A stretch of 64,000 bases of DNA from Ruminococcus flavefaciens (GCA_004554385.1 SFMO01000081.1:61765-125764), one strand, 5' to 3'; shown: positions 7,645 through 17,316, numbered from the stretch's first letter. Notes: a model not told the origin generated them from the letters alone. Numbers and translations: made by a program.

Positions 7645-9411
7645 TTACCGGTCGCCCCAGATATTGCGCAGAGCTTCAATGCCCTCTATAAGCGCTTCGG
7701 GATCACTGCATTTATAACAGATGCCTGTATCCAGATCACAGAAAATGCCGTTATCGTTCAACAGGAAATTGCTGGCACCACGGGGGGCAAAATAAATTTT
7801 TGACGAGGACATATTGCTGTGAATATAGCCGATATGTTCCCACTCGCTGTTTTCGAATAGTTTATTTAGATCTGCTGAAGAAACCAGAAGCATAGAATCA
7901 ATAGGTGAGTTTTCAACTCCTCCTGTTATTATACTCGTTTCTTCATAGTTTGAATGTTGGAATACGGTGTTCCTTACGATCTCGCTGTCGGTGAAAAGAG
8001 TCTTGCCGGTGATCGACTTTATTTCCGACAGTATTGTATTATAATCTTCGATCACATAATAATAGGAATATTTTTCAGAGTTTATATCATAATATACTAC
8101 ATTTCCGTTTGAATATATCTTCAGTGATTTTTTGTCGTCTCCTATGTAGATACAGTCAACATCTTCATAGTTATGAATATCGGAACTGAAGTATTCCGAA
8201 TACCATTTGATATTTTCAAGGCATTCCTGCAGATTTGCCAGTTCATCTTCGTCGATTCTGAATGCGGTGCAGCTGCCGTTTTCTGTGTACTTGACCATTG
8301 CGTCGCTCATTTCACTGATGTCAACTGTGATGCTGATGCTGTCATCAGGCTTGTTTACAAGTAACTTCTCTATCATTGGGTAGCAGGATTCAGTGCAGGC
8401 ATAGGCTCTTTTGAAATGCTCTCCGCTGTCACTGTAGTTCCTTTCAATGAAGGTGACACCGTTGGGGTAGCAGTCTATCCTGCCGCTGAGAGTTCCGCTG
8501 CTGAATATGAAGGATATGGGTTCGTCGTCAGGTGCTTCCGTGTCCTCCGGCATCAATGTCAACTCCTGATTTGTGATAGCCAGAGCCAGAATGTTTGCTT
8601 GCATCTCGTTGACAGTGCCTGTTTTACCGAATGCGGAATAGCTTATGCCGTTAAAGTCTATCTCGAATCCGGGCAGGGTAGCTACACCTATCTTTTGGGC
8701 ATCGAACAGTATCTTCTTGAGCTGATTGAATTGCTCGACAGTCATATTATAGTAGCTGTCTGTAAAACGTGACTCGGGCGATGTGCATGATACCATTATG
8801 AAGCCATTGCTCTTGAAAGAAATATTTATTTCTGTTCCTTCGTTATAATAGGTCATGGCTATAGCTTCAACACCCGCATCGGGGTTATTGGACGAGAGAG
8901 CGGTGTTTATAGCTGTGCAGAGCAGATCCGCTTCGGAAACCGGTGCCCAGTCTATCTGAGAAAACAGCTCTATCAGCTGGTCAGATGTTTCATCATTGGC
9001 AACAGAAGATGACAGCATGTCGTTAAGAGAAGAATATGAACTGTAGAGGAAGGTCGTATTTTTCAGAGATATATCTCCGAAAGGAAACGAGAAGATCTTT
9101 TCGGGATTATTATCCTCTGCGGCAGTCTTTTCTGCTGCTTCATCTTCAAGACCGTATTGCTCACCTGAATTAAGATCGCTCTTTATGCGCATATATCCGC
9201 CGCTTCCGACAGCTCCTATGACAGCGACCATCGCCGCAGCTGCGAGATATTTTCTGAAGCCCTTGTTATGTACGACCTCAACATGGTTTTCGACTTCCTC
9301 GTATTCGTCGTAAGTATCAGGCTCTTCGGAGAGCTTTGCTTCCATTTTCTTGCAGAATTCCGAACTCAGTCGGATATCGTTCAAAGCGTCTTTATAATCT
9401 TTCCACTGCAT
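7645..9411 (-). CDS. Anti-sigma-factor-like single-pass membrane protein
   Basis: A 588-residue protein encoded directly after an ECF sigma gene and overlapping it by 31 bases. The first 50 or so residues are charged and cytoplasmic (MQWKDYKDALNDIRLSSEF). One transmembrane helix follows near residues 54-75 (YLAAAAMVAVIGAVGSGGYM), then a large extracytoplasmic region of about 500 residues with no domain I recognise. This layout and position fit a regulator that holds the sigma factor at the membrane and senses an outside signal; that is inference from context. No zinc-binding HxxxCxxC anti-sigma motif is visible. The ribosome binding site GGAGGAGGGAG is unusually strong, suggesting high expression relative to the sigma factor. 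Confidence 0.7.
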   Translation of the reverse strand: MQWKDYKDALNDIRLSSEFCKKMEAKLSEEPDTYDEYEEVENHVEVVHNKGFRKYLAAAAMVAVIGAVGSGGYMRIKSDLNSGEQYGLEDEAAEKTAAEDNNPEKIFSFPFGDISLKNTTFLYSSYSSLNDMLSSSVANDETSDQLIELFSQIDWAPVSEADLLCTAINTALSSNNPDAGVEAIAMTYYNEGTEINISFKSNGFIMVSCTSPESRFTDSYYNMTVEQFNQLKKILFDAQKIGVATLPGFEIDFNGISYSAFGKTGTVNEMQANILALAITNQELTLMPEDTEAPDDEPISFIFSSGTLSGRIDCYPNGVTFIERNYSDSGEHFKRAYACTESCYPMIEKLLVNKPDDSISITVDISEMSDAMVKYTENGSCTAFRIDEDELANLQECLENIKWYSEYFSSDIHNYEDVDCIYIGDDKKSLKIYSNGNVVYYDINSEKYSYYYVIEDYNTILSEIKSITGKTLFTDSEIVRNTVFQHSNYEETSIITGGVENSPIDSMLLVSSADLNKLFENSEWEHIGYIHSNMSSSKIYFAPRGASNFLLNDNGIFCDLDTGICYKCSDPEALIEGIEALRNIWGDR

Positions 9412-9902
9412 ATATCTCCCTCCTCCTTTTCTTCAAGTTCTGCTTTAAGCTTTTCCCGTCCGCGTCTTAGCAGCGAACCTACCGTGTTTTCGTTTTTCTC
9501 CGTGATAACAGCTATCTCCTTGATGCTGTAGCCCTCGTAGTAATGCAGAAATATGACCTCTGCATATTTCTTGGGGAGCGAAGCTATCTGCTGTCGGAGC
9601 TCACGGCTTTCGGTGTCCATTTCACATATTGCCTCCGAGTGTTCGAGGTCCTCGATGGAGCAGGTCCTGCTGAATCGGAAACTTCTGCGGAGGTTCTTGC
9701 ATTTGTTTATGGCAACTCTGATAAGCCATGCTTTCAGGTGTTCGTCGTCGTTGAATGTACGGGTCTCTGTGTGCAGTGAAAGGAAAACGTCCTGAACGAT
9801 ATCCTCTGCTTCGGCATAGCTGCCGCTGAAGGCAAAGGCGGCTCTGAGAACAGTATTTCCATATTTTTTGAATGCATATAATGCTGTGCTGTCTTGGTTC
9901 AT
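9381..9902 (-). CDS. ECF-type RNA polymerase sigma factor
   Basis: A 173-residue sigma-70 family protein of ECF size. Region 2 includes AEDIVQDVFLSLHTE near residues 32-46, with the -10-contacting stretch LKAWLIRVAINKCKN. Region 4 has a helix-turn-helix (YYEGYSIKEIAVITEKNENT, then GSLLRRGREKL). It directs RNA polymerase to a small set of promoters, usually including its own. The ATG at 9902 follows GGAGG. Its 3' end overlaps the start of the anti-sigma-like gene by 31 bases, so the two are probably translationally coupled. An upstream sequence motif is shared with the second ECF operon at 58.7 kb. Confidence 0.9.
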   Translation of the reverse strand: MNQDSTALYAFKKYGNTVLRAAFAFSGSYAEAEDIVQDVFLSLHTETRTFNDDEHLKAWLIRVAINKCKNLRRSFRFSRTCSIEDLEHSEAICEMDTESRELRQQIASLPKKYAEVIFLHYYEGYSIKEIAVITEKNENTVGSLLRRGREKLKAELEEKEEGDICSGKIIKTL

Positions 9903-9935
9903 TGCTGTGACCTCCTTTCACATATAACACACATG

Positions 9936-9948
9936 TGAGAAGCGGAAT
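9936..9948 (-). promoter_or_regulatory. Candidate ECF promoter element
   Basis: ATTCCGCTTCTCA on the minus strand, about 40 bases before the sigma start codon. A near-identical ATTCCGCGTTCTCA precedes the other ECF sigma gene (58761-58774). Its function as an ECF -35 region is inference. Confidence 0.35.
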
Positions 9949-9977
9949 TGTGCATGGAAAAATAATTTTTTTATGCT

Positions 9978-10655
9978 TTATCTCTGCTTCATAAGGACCT
10001 CTGCAATGGCGATGTCCTCGGGGGTGGTTATTTTTATATTGGTGTAGTCACCTACAGTCATAGCGACCTTGCCGCCGATAGCTTCTACGAGCTGGCAGTC
10101 GTCGGTGAAGTCAAGGCCGTGCTCAAGGGCAAAGTCTATGCCCTCAAAGTAGAGCCTGCGCTTGAATATCTGCGGAGTCTGAGTGATATAGAGGGATTTT
10201 CTCGGCGGAGTATCAATGATAAGTCCGCCGTCAACGGTCTTTATGGTATCCTTGACGGGCACTCCCAGAGTTGCGCCGCCGAATACAGAGGCGTCCTTTA
10301 CAGCCTTTTCGATATGCTCGGGCTTTACAAGGGGACGTGCGCCGTCGTGGACGGCAACGAGCTCGGTGTCCTTTGAGATCATGCGGACGCCGTTGATGAC
10401 GCTCTCCTGACGGGTAGAGCCTCCCGTAGTGCAGGCGGCAAGCTTGGTGATGCCTGCGGCTTCTGCCTCTGCCTTTATTGCAGGTATATCGTCCTCACGG
10501 GCAACTATGACTATCTCGCTGACGCTCTCGCATGCCTGAAAAGCCTGCATGGTCACACCGATGACCTTTCTTTCGCCCAGCGGGAGAAGTATCTTGTTGA
10601 CTCCGCCCATTCTGGTGGAATTGCCTGCGCATACTATAACAACTGATGTTTTCAT
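9978..10655 (-). CDS. ispD: 2-C-methyl-D-erythritol 4-phosphate cytidylyltransferase
   Basis: A 225-residue IspD. It transfers CMP from CTP to methylerythritol phosphate in the non-mevalonate isoprenoid pathway. The N-terminal nucleotide-binding loop reads VCAGNSTRMGGVNKILLPL, and VAVHDGARPLV and ITQTPQIFKRRLYFE match the family. Length is normal. AGGAG lies before the ATG at 10655. The only neighbour on this strand is the GH-like gene 21 bases upstream, probably co-transcribed from the promoter at 12155. No other isoprenoid gene is in the window. The ispD/tarI split is not absolute from sequence, but no wall-teichoic-acid gene is nearby. Confidence 0.9.
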   Translation of the reverse strand: MKTSVVIVCAGNSTRMGGVNKILLPLGERKVIGVTMQAFQACESVSEIVIVAREDDIPAIKAEAEAAGITKLAACTTGGSTRQESVINGVRMISKDTELVAVHDGARPLVKPEHIEKAVKDASVFGGATLGVPVKDTIKTVDGGLIIDTPPRKSLYITQTPQIFKRRLYFEGIDFALEHGLDFTDDCQLVEAIGGKVAMTVGDYTNIKITTPEDIAIAEVLMKQR

Positions 10656-10676
10656 GTGATTATCTCCTTTTTGTTC

Positions 10677-12116
10677 TTAGTCCATACACGGTTCGGTAGG
10701 AGCTGTCCTGATGCGTATCCGCGGAAGCTTCTCCAGAGTATAATAATAGTTGAACAGACCGTCCGGCAGGGACAGGTCGTTTTCGCCGCCTGCAGGAGGG
10801 GCGAATATCCTCAGCTCCGTATCTGTGGGAGCAGTGAGTTCTGAGCCGAAAAATACAGGCATAAGGTCAACAGTCTTTGTTTTGGGGGACTTGTAGAACC
10901 ACATGCCCATCAGCTCTATCATAAGGTTGGAGTCGTCCTCGAAGTAAAGCTCAAAGAAAACGGGCTGAGCTTCAAGGTGTATGGGTATCCCGATGCCTTC
11001 AGCGTCCTCGGAGCTTCCCCACCGAAGCTTCACAGGCAGGGAGAGTTCTTTGCCTGCGGTCATGGAGGGTGAGAAATACGGGCGGTGTATGATGTTTCTG
11101 TAAACTGCCATTACAGGCTGTTCTATGCCTGTGCCGCAGTCTGAGGAGTCCTGTATCTCCAGTCCGAGCCTGCCGCGGTCACGGAATTGATAGAAGGTGA
11201 CACCAGACAGCCAGTCGGCATTTTCTGCTTCTATCATATCGTAGAAGCGGCGCATATCCTCAGCCTGTCCGACAGCTCCCACAACGTCACCGTCGGAGTT
11301 TATCTCCGATACCACCATAGGCTTGGGTACTCCGCTGTTCAGATACAAAAAGCGTTCATAGCTCCGCTTTATAAGCTGAAATATCTCCTTTACAGAGGTG
11401 CGGCGGTGTGAATTCCCGCCCCTCTCTGCAACATCGAAGGGAAATCCCCAGTGCAGTGAGATGTATTTGTCAACGGACCATATATCTGTTTCGCGGACCG
11501 CCTGTGCGAATTCCTTCTCTTTGACCATTTCCTCGGAGCTGAGGTCCTCGATACCGCCTATGCACAGAACAGTCAGCACGTTGGGAGCATGTTCCTTTAT
11601 GATATGTACGGCACGGCAGTAGAAGTCCGCTACCTGCTGATAGGAGGCGCGTTTGTTGAATGCGAACCAGTTTCCTGTGGCTTCGTGGTTTATGCGCAGG
11701 AAAAGTCTTCCGAAGGGACGCAGGTCGTCACCAATAGCCGCAAGATGCTCGTCAGAAACGAAGGGGTCTATGGTAAGGGTCAGGGTAACATCCTGACCGT
11801 GGCGGCGTATCTCGCGCATAGATGTGAAGGGCTCTCCGTCGGTATTGCCGCCTATGCCGCCAAGATACGGGAAATAGTCATCGTAGGGATAGTCCCACTG
11901 GTATCGCGCCTTGCTTATTCCCGGCACTTCTGAGATACGTGCAGGGAATTCCTTGTCAAGAGGATAATAGCAGTACATGAGGCTGATGCTTCTGTGAGGT
12001 CTGCCGAGGCGGCTGAGAATATAGTCCTGAGAAACGTATTCGCCGCGCTCGCTGCCGTCGCCGAGGTCTGCGGCGCACTTTGCCTTATCAAGCTTTACAG
12101 AGAATATTTTATCCAT
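10677..12116 (-). CDS. Putative cytoplasmic glycoside hydrolase-like TIM-barrel protein
   Basis: A 479-residue protein without a signal peptide. Two segments resemble the catalytic strands of clan A glycosidases. One is RINHEATGNWFAFN, with an HE pair like the acid/base of GH26. The other is MVVSEINSDGD, with a Glu in the position of the nucleophile. The region after about residue 340 looks like a beta-rich accessory domain. Family and substrate cannot be fixed from sequence. Because it lacks a secretion signal it would act inside the cell, or be non-catalytic. The ATG at 12116 follows GGGAGG. It probably forms an operon with ispD, although no metabolic link is apparent. Confidence 0.5.
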   Translation of the reverse strand: MDKIFSVKLDKAKCAADLGDGSERGEYVSQDYILSRLGRPHRSISLMYCYYPLDKEFPARISEVPGISKARYQWDYPYDDYFPYLGGIGGNTDGEPFTSMREIRRHGQDVTLTLTIDPFVSDEHLAAIGDDLRPFGRLFLRINHEATGNWFAFNKRASYQQVADFYCRAVHIIKEHAPNVLTVLCIGGIEDLSSEEMVKEKEFAQAVRETDIWSVDKYISLHWGFPFDVAERGGNSHRRTSVKEIFQLIKRSYERFLYLNSGVPKPMVVSEINSDGDVVGAVGQAEDMRRFYDMIEAENADWLSGVTFYQFRDRGRLGLEIQDSSDCGTGIEQPVMAVYRNIIHRPYFSPSMTAGKELSLPVKLRWGSSEDAEGIGIPIHLEAQPVFFELYFEDDSNLMIELMGMWFYKSPKTKTVDLMPVFFGSELTAPTDTELRIFAPPAGGENDLSLPDGLFNYYYTLEKLPRIRIRTAPTEPCMD

Positions 12117-12154
12117 TGTATCCTCCCTGATAATTCATTTTGTCTGCTAAAACA

Positions 12155-12183
12155 ATTATAATATACCGCCGAAAAGATGTCAA
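12155..12183 (-). promoter_or_regulatory. Consensus sigma-A promoter of the GH-like gene and ispD
   Basis: On the minus strand, TTGACA (12178-12183), a 17-bp spacer and TATAAT (12155-12160). It is divergent from the PHP-gene promoter, with 22 bp between the two -35 boxes. Confidence 0.8.
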
Positions 12184-12205
12184 TATAAACCGTTCTGCAT
12201 TGCAC

Positions 12206-12234
12206 TTGAATTTTTCAGCGGAAAGTGGTATAAT
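12206..12234 (+). promoter_or_regulatory. Sigma-A promoter of the PHP phosphatase gene
   Basis: TTGAAT (12206-12211), a 17-bp spacer and TATAAT (12229-12234). It gives a very short leader ending in the AAAGGAG at 12244. Confidence 0.7.
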
Positions 12235-12258
12235 CATAGTTTGAAAGGAGAGCTGTTT

Positions 12259-13023
12259 ATGCTTGCAAATTATCACACCCATACAAGCCGCTGCGGTCAC
12301 GCGAGAGGAACGGACAGAGAATACGTTGAACGTGCTATAGAGGCAGGATTTGATGTCCTTGGCTTCTCGGACCATTGTCCGTGGGTATTCAGCGACGGAT
12401 ACGTTTCGGGTATTAGAATGAGAGACACCGATGTGGACGGCTATTTCAGCTCTCTCACAGACCTGAAAAAGGAATACGCCGACGATATAAAGCTTTATAT
12501 AGGATTTGAGGCGGAGTATATACCTGCGCTCATAGAGGCTCAGGACAGGCTTCTTGCCGATTATCCGCTGGATTATATGATAATGGGACAGCACTTCAAT
12601 AATCCCGAGAGCTGCGGTGTGTACATGGGAGTGCCTACCTCTGACGAGGGGATACTCAGGGAGTATGTCGACCGTATCATAGAGGGCATGGATTCGGGAA
12701 GATACCGCTATCTTGCCCATCCGGATCTGCTGGACTTCACAGGAAGTGCCGAGGCTTATGAGGAGCATTACACGCGGCTTTGTCAGTTCCTTAAAGACAA
12801 AGATATCCCCGTTGAGATAAATATGCTTGGAATGATGAACAACAAACACTATCCGTCAGAGCGATTTTTCCGTATCGCGAAGAAAGTGGGCAACAAGGCG
12901 ATAATCGGCTGTGACGCACATATCCCCGAGTTCCTGAAGGAACCGTCTGTAATGAAATCAGGCAGGTATTTTGCAGAGGTTATGGGGCTTGAATTGGTCG
13001 AAAAGCTTGAGGGACTTGACTGA
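12259..13023 (+). CDS. PHP-family phosphatase, histidinol-phosphatase-like
   Basis: A 254-residue PHP-domain protein. The metal-binding signature HTHTSRCGHA is near the N-terminus (residues 5-14), with GFSDHCPW, GFEAEYIP, YLAHPDLLDF and IGCDAHIPEF following in family order. These supply the His/Asp/Glu ligands of a trinuclear metal centre. The closest family is HisK/HisJ histidinol phosphatase, which dephosphorylates histidinol phosphate in histidine synthesis. No other his gene is here, so a different small phosphate ester is possible. The start at 12259 is preferred over a TTG at 12241 because AAAGGAG at 12244-12250 would otherwise lie inside the coding region. Confidence 0.8.
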   Translation: MLANYHTHTSRCGHARGTDREYVERAIEAGFDVLGFSDHCPWVFSDGYVSGIRMRDTDVDGYFSSLTDLKKEYADDIKLYIGFEAEYIPALIEAQDRLLADYPLDYMIMGQHFNNPESCGVYMGVPTSDEGILREYVDRIIEGMDSGRYRYLAHPDLLDFTGSAEAYEEHYTRLCQFLKDKDIPVEINMLGMMNNKHYPSERFFRIAKKVGNKAIIGCDAHIPEFLKEPSVMKSGRYFAEVMGLELVEKLEGLD

Positions 13024-13082
13024 GCTGAGCTGTCAGGAAGTGCTGTGTCCCTACAGATATATTTAAGAGAGAAGAAGATAAT

Positions 13083-13709
13083 ATGAGTATTTTTGATGTG
13101 TTCGACAGGATTTCCGCAAATTCTAATGCGGCAAGAGGTAAAATAGAATATGTTATAGCAGGTCTCGGCAATCCGGGGCTTGAATATGAGAACACCCGTC
13201 ATAATGCAGGCTTCATGGTCATGGATGAGCTGGCAAAGCAGCTGGGCGAGGGCATTGACCGTCTGCGCTTCAAGGGCAAGACAGCTGAGGTGACTGTGGA
13301 GGGCAAGCGCTGTCTGCTGCTGAAGCCCACTACATTTATGAACAACAGCGGCGAAGCTATCGTACAGGCACTGGAGTTCTACAAGATAGATGTGGATCAC
13401 CTTATAGTGGTATGCGATGATATTTCCCTTGACTGCGGAAAGCTCCGTATACGCCGCAAGGGCAGCCATGGCGGACACAACGGTCTCCGCAGCATCTGTG
13501 ACCTCACCGGCAGGGACGATTTTCCACGTATAAAAATGGGCGTCGGCAAGAAGCCTCACCCCGATTATGACCTTGCAAAGTGGGTGCTTGGCAAGTTCGG
13601 CAATGAGGACTCGGAGAAAATGGCTGAGTCCGTGAAAAACGCCTGCGAGTGCATAAAGCTCATGGTGCAGGATAAGACCGACGAAGCCATGAACAAGTAC
13701 AATTCCTAA
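13083..13709 (+). CDS. pth: Peptidyl-tRNA hydrolase
   Basis: A 208-residue Pth. It frees tRNA from peptidyl-tRNAs that drop off the ribosome. The conserved GLGNPGLEYENTRHNAGF carries the catalytic His, FMNNSGEAI the substrate-binding Asn, and GSHGGHNGLRSI the second signature. An N-terminal extension of about 20 residues (MSIFDVFDRISANSN) precedes the core. The ribosome binding site is weak (AGAAGAAG), and no promoter is clear in the 60 bases after the PHP gene. mfd follows after 11 bases, the classic pth-mfd pairing of Firmicutes. Confidence 0.93.
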   Translation: MSIFDVFDRISANSNAARGKIEYVIAGLGNPGLEYENTRHNAGFMVMDELAKQLGEGIDRLRFKGKTAEVTVEGKRCLLLKPTTFMNNSGEAIVQALEFYKIDVDHLIVVCDDISLDCGKLRIRRKGSHGGHNGLRSICDLTGRDDFPRIKMGVGKKPHPDYDLAKWVLGKFGNEDSEKMAESVKNACECIKLMVQDKTDEAMNKYNS

Positions 13710-13720
13710 CGGAGAATCAA

Positions 13721-16700
13721 ATGGAACTTTTCAGACAACTATTCAGTGAGCTTGCAGGCTTTAAGAGCCTGCAGGAGGCTGTTGAAAAAAACATCTCCCC
13801 CGTCTCTGTGACCGGACTTTCCCATATACACAGGGCGCAGCTGATATATACTCTCAGCGGCAGAGGAAAAACAGACCTTGTCATCACAGGTACTGAGGCT
13901 GAGGCAAAAAAGCTCAGTGATGACATAAACATGATGGCAGGCTGCGAGACAGCTGTGCTTTTCCCGTCAAAGGAGCTTGTATTCACTCCTGTTGACAGTA
14001 CCAACCACGAATATGAGCATATGCGTATAGCCGCCCTTATAAAGGCGGCTAAAAGCCGTTGCAGCGTTATCTGCGCAAGTATCGAGGCTGTCATGCAGCC
14101 TGTTATACCTGTGGGAGTGCTTATTGCCGCAGGTATAGAGCTTACACAGGGACAGGAAGTAAACCTCACTGAGCTTGCGGTGACTCTTGCAAAGTGCGGC
14201 TATCAGCGCTGTGAAAAGGTTGAGGGCGCTTCACAGTTCTCCATACGAGGCTCTATCCTTGACATCTTCCCTGTGCAGGCGGATAAGCCTGTACGTATAG
14301 AGCTCTGGGGTGACGAGATAGACAGCATATCCGAGTTTGAGACCGATACTCAGCGCCGTACCGACTCTCTTGAAAAGGTTGAGATATACCCATCGGGAGA
14401 GGTGCTCTACGACAACGACGAGCTTGCAGACAAGATAGAGGAGCTCTGCAAAAAGGTCCGCGGCAAGCGCATGGACGCTGTACGCGAGCACCTTGGCGCA
14501 GACGTTCACAGACTGAGGGCAGGGGAGATACTTGCCCATAGCGTCAAGTACTACCCTCTTGTCTACGGCGAGCCTTCAACTGTTTTCGACTATGTTGACG
14601 GAGCTGTGCTTTTCAGTGATTATTCCGATGTTATGGACAATGCGGCAGGCGTGATGACACGTCATAACGAGGATATAAAGATACTCATGGAGGACGGTCA
14701 GCTGTGCAAGGGACTTGACGGCTATGTACTTGAATTACCCGAGGTTCAGCACAGAGCTGAAAAGCGTGTCTGCCTCTATATGAGCAGCTTCATGCAGGGC
14801 GGCGAACGTATCGACTTCCGCAGGCTGGTCAGCTTTGAGGCTATGCAGACTGCCCCCTGGAGCGGCGAGATGAAGCAGCTTATAGAAGACCTTGAGGAGT
14901 ACAAGCGCCGCGGCTACCGCATGATACTTGCGGCAGGAAGCGACAAGACCCTTCCTATCATACAGCAGGACCTCATCGACAAGGGCATACCCTGTGACCT
15001 TGCCGACCATAATATCGAGCCTTCCGAGGGCAGAGTTGTCCTCATGTCGGGCAGCTTCGGCGGCGGCTTTGAGTACCCCGAAAACAAGACAGTGCTCATT
15101 ACTCAGGGACGCGCTATGGATGCAGTCCGCAGAAAGCACCGCAAAAAGAAGAACAAGGCAGAGGAGATACGCTCTCTTGCCGACATCACCGAGGGCGACC
15201 TGGTGGTACATTCGGGACACGGTATCGGACGATTCATCGGTATCCGCAAGCTTGAAATGGACGGCGTCACCAAGGATTACATCACCATACAGTACGCAGG
15301 TACGGATAAGCTTTACATACCTGTTACTCAGCTGGATATGGTGTCGAAGTATATAGGTCCGAGAGACGACAGCGGAGTTAAGCTCAACAAGCTCAGCTCC
15401 GGAGAGTGGCAGAAGACCAGAAACAACGTAAAACATGCCGTAAAGGACATGGCGCATGAGCTCATAGCCCTCTATGCAAAGCGTGAGAAGAGTGTGGGCT
15501 TCGCATTCTATCCCGATGACGAGATACAGCGCGATTTTGAGGAGCGCTTCCCATATGTGGAGACCGATGACCAGCTTCAGTCCATAGCCGAAATAAAGGC
15601 GGATATGGAGCGTCCGAGACCTATGGAGAGACTTCTCTGCGGCGACGTTGGCTTCGGAAAGACAGAGGTAGCACTCAGAGCTGCCATGAAGTGTGTACTC
15701 TCGGGCAAGCAGTGCGCTATCCTTGCGCCTACTACTGTGCTGGCATATCAGCACTACCAGACAGCACTCCGCCGTTTTGAGCATTTTCCTGTGAATATAG
15801 AGCTGCTGAGCCGTTACCGCTCGCCAAAGCAGCAGGACGAGATAATCAAAAAGCTTAAGCAGGGACGTATCGACCTTATCATCGGCACTCACAAGATAAT
15901 CCAGAAATCCGTGGTGTTCAAGGACTTGGGACTTGCCATAATCGACGAGGAGCAGCGCTTCGGAGTTGCCCACAAGGAAAAGTTCAAGGAGAGCTTTTCC
16001 GGAGTTGATGTGCTCATGCTTTCCGCAACACCTATCCCGCGTACACTTAATATGGCAATGAGCGGCATACGTGATATGTCTGTCATCGAGGAGCCTCCCC
16101 AGGACAGATACCCCGTTCAGACCTACGTTATCGAGTACAACATGGGTACTATAGTTCAGGCCATAGTCAGGGAGCTTCGCCGCGGCGGACAGGTATACTA
16201 TATCCATAACCGCGTTGAGACTATCCGCGGCTGTGCAGCGCGTTTGCAGGAGTTCCTGCCCGAGGCGAGAATCGCAGTGGCTCACGGACAGATGAGCGAG
16301 GACGAGATGTCCGATATATGGGAGCAGCTCGTAGAGCATGAGATAGATATCCTTGTCTGCACAACAATAATAGAAACAGGTGTTGATGTGCCCAATGTCA
16401 ATACCCTTATTATAGAGGACTCAGACCGCTTTGGACTTTCACAGCTCTATCAGCTCCGAGGACGTGTGGGACGTTCCAACCGCAGAGGCTACGCCTATTT
16501 CACCTATCAGCGTGACAAGGTGCTGACGGAGATAGCCACCAAGCGCCTCAATGCAATGCGCGAGTTCACGCAGTTCGGAAGCGGCTTCCGTATAGCTCTT
16601 CGTGACCTTGAGATAAGAGGTGCAGGAAGTATTCTCGGCGGCAGACAGCACGGACATATGGAGGCTGTAGGTTACGATATGTATTTACAGCTCCTTTCTG

Positions 16701-17188
16701 AGGCTATCGCCGAGGAGAAGGGCATACAGCCCGAAAAAGTGCCTGAGTGTCTTGTGGATATACAGATAGATGCTCATATCCCCGAGAAGTATATACCAAG
16801 CCTTAATCAGCGAATCGATATGTACCGCAAGATAATGCTTGTCAACGAGGACAGTGACAAGTCCGACCTCATAGACGAGCTCATAGACCGCTACGGCGAT
16901 CCGCCGAAGTCAGTTGTGGGACTCATCGATGTTTCACTGCTGAGAAATAAGGCAGCACATCTCGGTATCACGGAAATATCCCAGAAGAACGGCGCTATGT
17001 ACTTCTATACCGAGTACCTTGTGCCCGATCAGATAGTGGGACTTCAGCAGGCATACAAGGGCAGGATCGCCTTCAACGGCGCAGGTAAGTCCTATGTTTC
17101 GGTGAAGATCTCTCCGAAGGTTCGCCCCTTCGATATGATGCGCGATACCGTTGAGATAATCTATCAGAACCGCGAGAAGAATTCATAA
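13721..17188 (+). CDS. mfd: Transcription-repair coupling factor
   Basis: A 1155-residue Mfd, normal length. It displaces RNA polymerase stalled at DNA lesions and recruits UvrA. The N-terminal third is the UvrB-like module. The RNA-polymerase-interacting CarD-like domain begins near residue 485 (GDLVVHSGHGIGRF). The RecG-like translocase follows, with Walker A GDVGFGKTEVA near residue 640, DEEQ near 740, SATPIPRTL and QLRGRVGRS. The C-terminal TRCF domain completes it. GGAG precedes the ATG. The gene is co-transcribed with pth and ends at a strong terminator. A long reading frame on the opposite strand is a shadow. Confidence 0.97.
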   Translation: MELFRQLFSELAGFKSLQEAVEKNISPVSVTGLSHIHRAQLIYTLSGRGKTDLVITGTEAEAKKLSDDINMMAGCETAVLFPSKELVFTPVDSTNHEYEHMRIAALIKAAKSRCSVICASIEAVMQPVIPVGVLIAAGIELTQGQEVNLTELAVTLAKCGYQRCEKVEGASQFSIRGSILDIFPVQADKPVRIELWGDEIDSISEFETDTQRRTDSLEKVEIYPSGEVLYDNDELADKIEELCKKVRGKRMDAVREHLGADVHRLRAGEILAHSVKYYPLVYGEPSTVFDYVDGAVLFSDYSDVMDNAAGVMTRHNEDIKILMEDGQLCKGLDGYVLELPEVQHRAEKRVCLYMSSFMQGGERIDFRRLVSFEAMQTAPWSGEMKQLIEDLEEYKRRGYRMILAAGSDKTLPIIQQDLIDKGIPCDLADHNIEPSEGRVVLMSGSFGGGFEYPENKTVLITQGRAMDAVRRKHRKKKNKAEEIRSLADITEGDLVVHSGHGIGRFIGIRKLEMDGVTKDYITIQYAGTDKLYIPVTQLDMVSKYIGPRDDSGVKLNKLSSGEWQKTRNNVKHAVKDMAHELIALYAKREKSVGFAFYPDDEIQRDFEERFPYVETDDQLQSIAEIKADMERPRPMERLLCGDVGFGKTEVALRAAMKCVLSGKQCAILAPTTVLAYQHYQTALRRFEHFPVNIELLSRYRSPKQQDEIIKKLKQGRIDLIIGTHKIIQKSVVFKDLGLAIIDEEQRFGVAHKEKFKESFSGVDVLMLSATPIPRTLNMAMSGIRDMSVIEEPPQDRYPVQTYVIEYNMGTIVQAIVRELRRGGQVYYIHNRVETIRGCAARLQEFLPEARIAVAHGQMSEDEMSDIWEQLVEHEIDILVCTTIIETGVDVPNVNTLIIEDSDRFGLSQLYQLRGRVGRSNRRGYAYFTYQRDKVLTEIATKRLNAMREFTQFGSGFRIALRDLEIRGAGSILGGRQHGHMEAVGYDMYLQLLSEAIAEEKGIQPEKVPECLVDIQIDAHIPEKYIPSLNQRIDMYRKIMLVNEDSDKSDLIDELIDRYGDPPKSVVGLIDVSLLRNKAAHLGITEISQKNGAMYFYTEYLVPDQIVGLQQAYKGRIAFNGAGKSYVSVKISPKVRPFDMMRDTVEIIYQNREKNS

Positions 17189-17197
17189 TGCATGATT

Positions 17198-17232
17198 AAA
17201 GGCGAACCCGAATAAACGGGTTCGCCTTTTGC
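17198..17232 (+). terminator. Terminator after mfd
   Basis: AAAGGCGAACCCG (17198-17210) pairs with CGGGTTCGCCTTTT (17217-17230) around a six-base loop. Confidence 0.85.
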
Positions 17233-17287
17233 GCTGTTGTCTGAATATGACAGCCGTGTGAAAATAATAAAAATTAACAGAAAAGAC

Positions 17288-17316
17288 TTTACTTGCATGA
17301 CCATTTGTGCTACAAT
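17288..17316 (+). promoter_or_regulatory. Probable promoter of the lipoprotein gene
   Basis: TTTACT (17288-17293), a 17-bp spacer and TACAAT (17311-17316). Confidence 0.45.

Noticed and set aside
12109..13559. Two minus-strand open frames (246 and 236 codons)
   Set aside because: They are antisense to the PHP phosphatase and pth genes, both of which have family motifs. No promoter or ribosome binding site supports them.
14735..16339. Long open frame (534 codons) on the minus strand
   Set aside because: It lies entirely antisense inside mfd, whose family motifs are clear. Composition is Leu/His/Cys-rich as expected of a shadow frame, and it has no ribosome binding site or domain.
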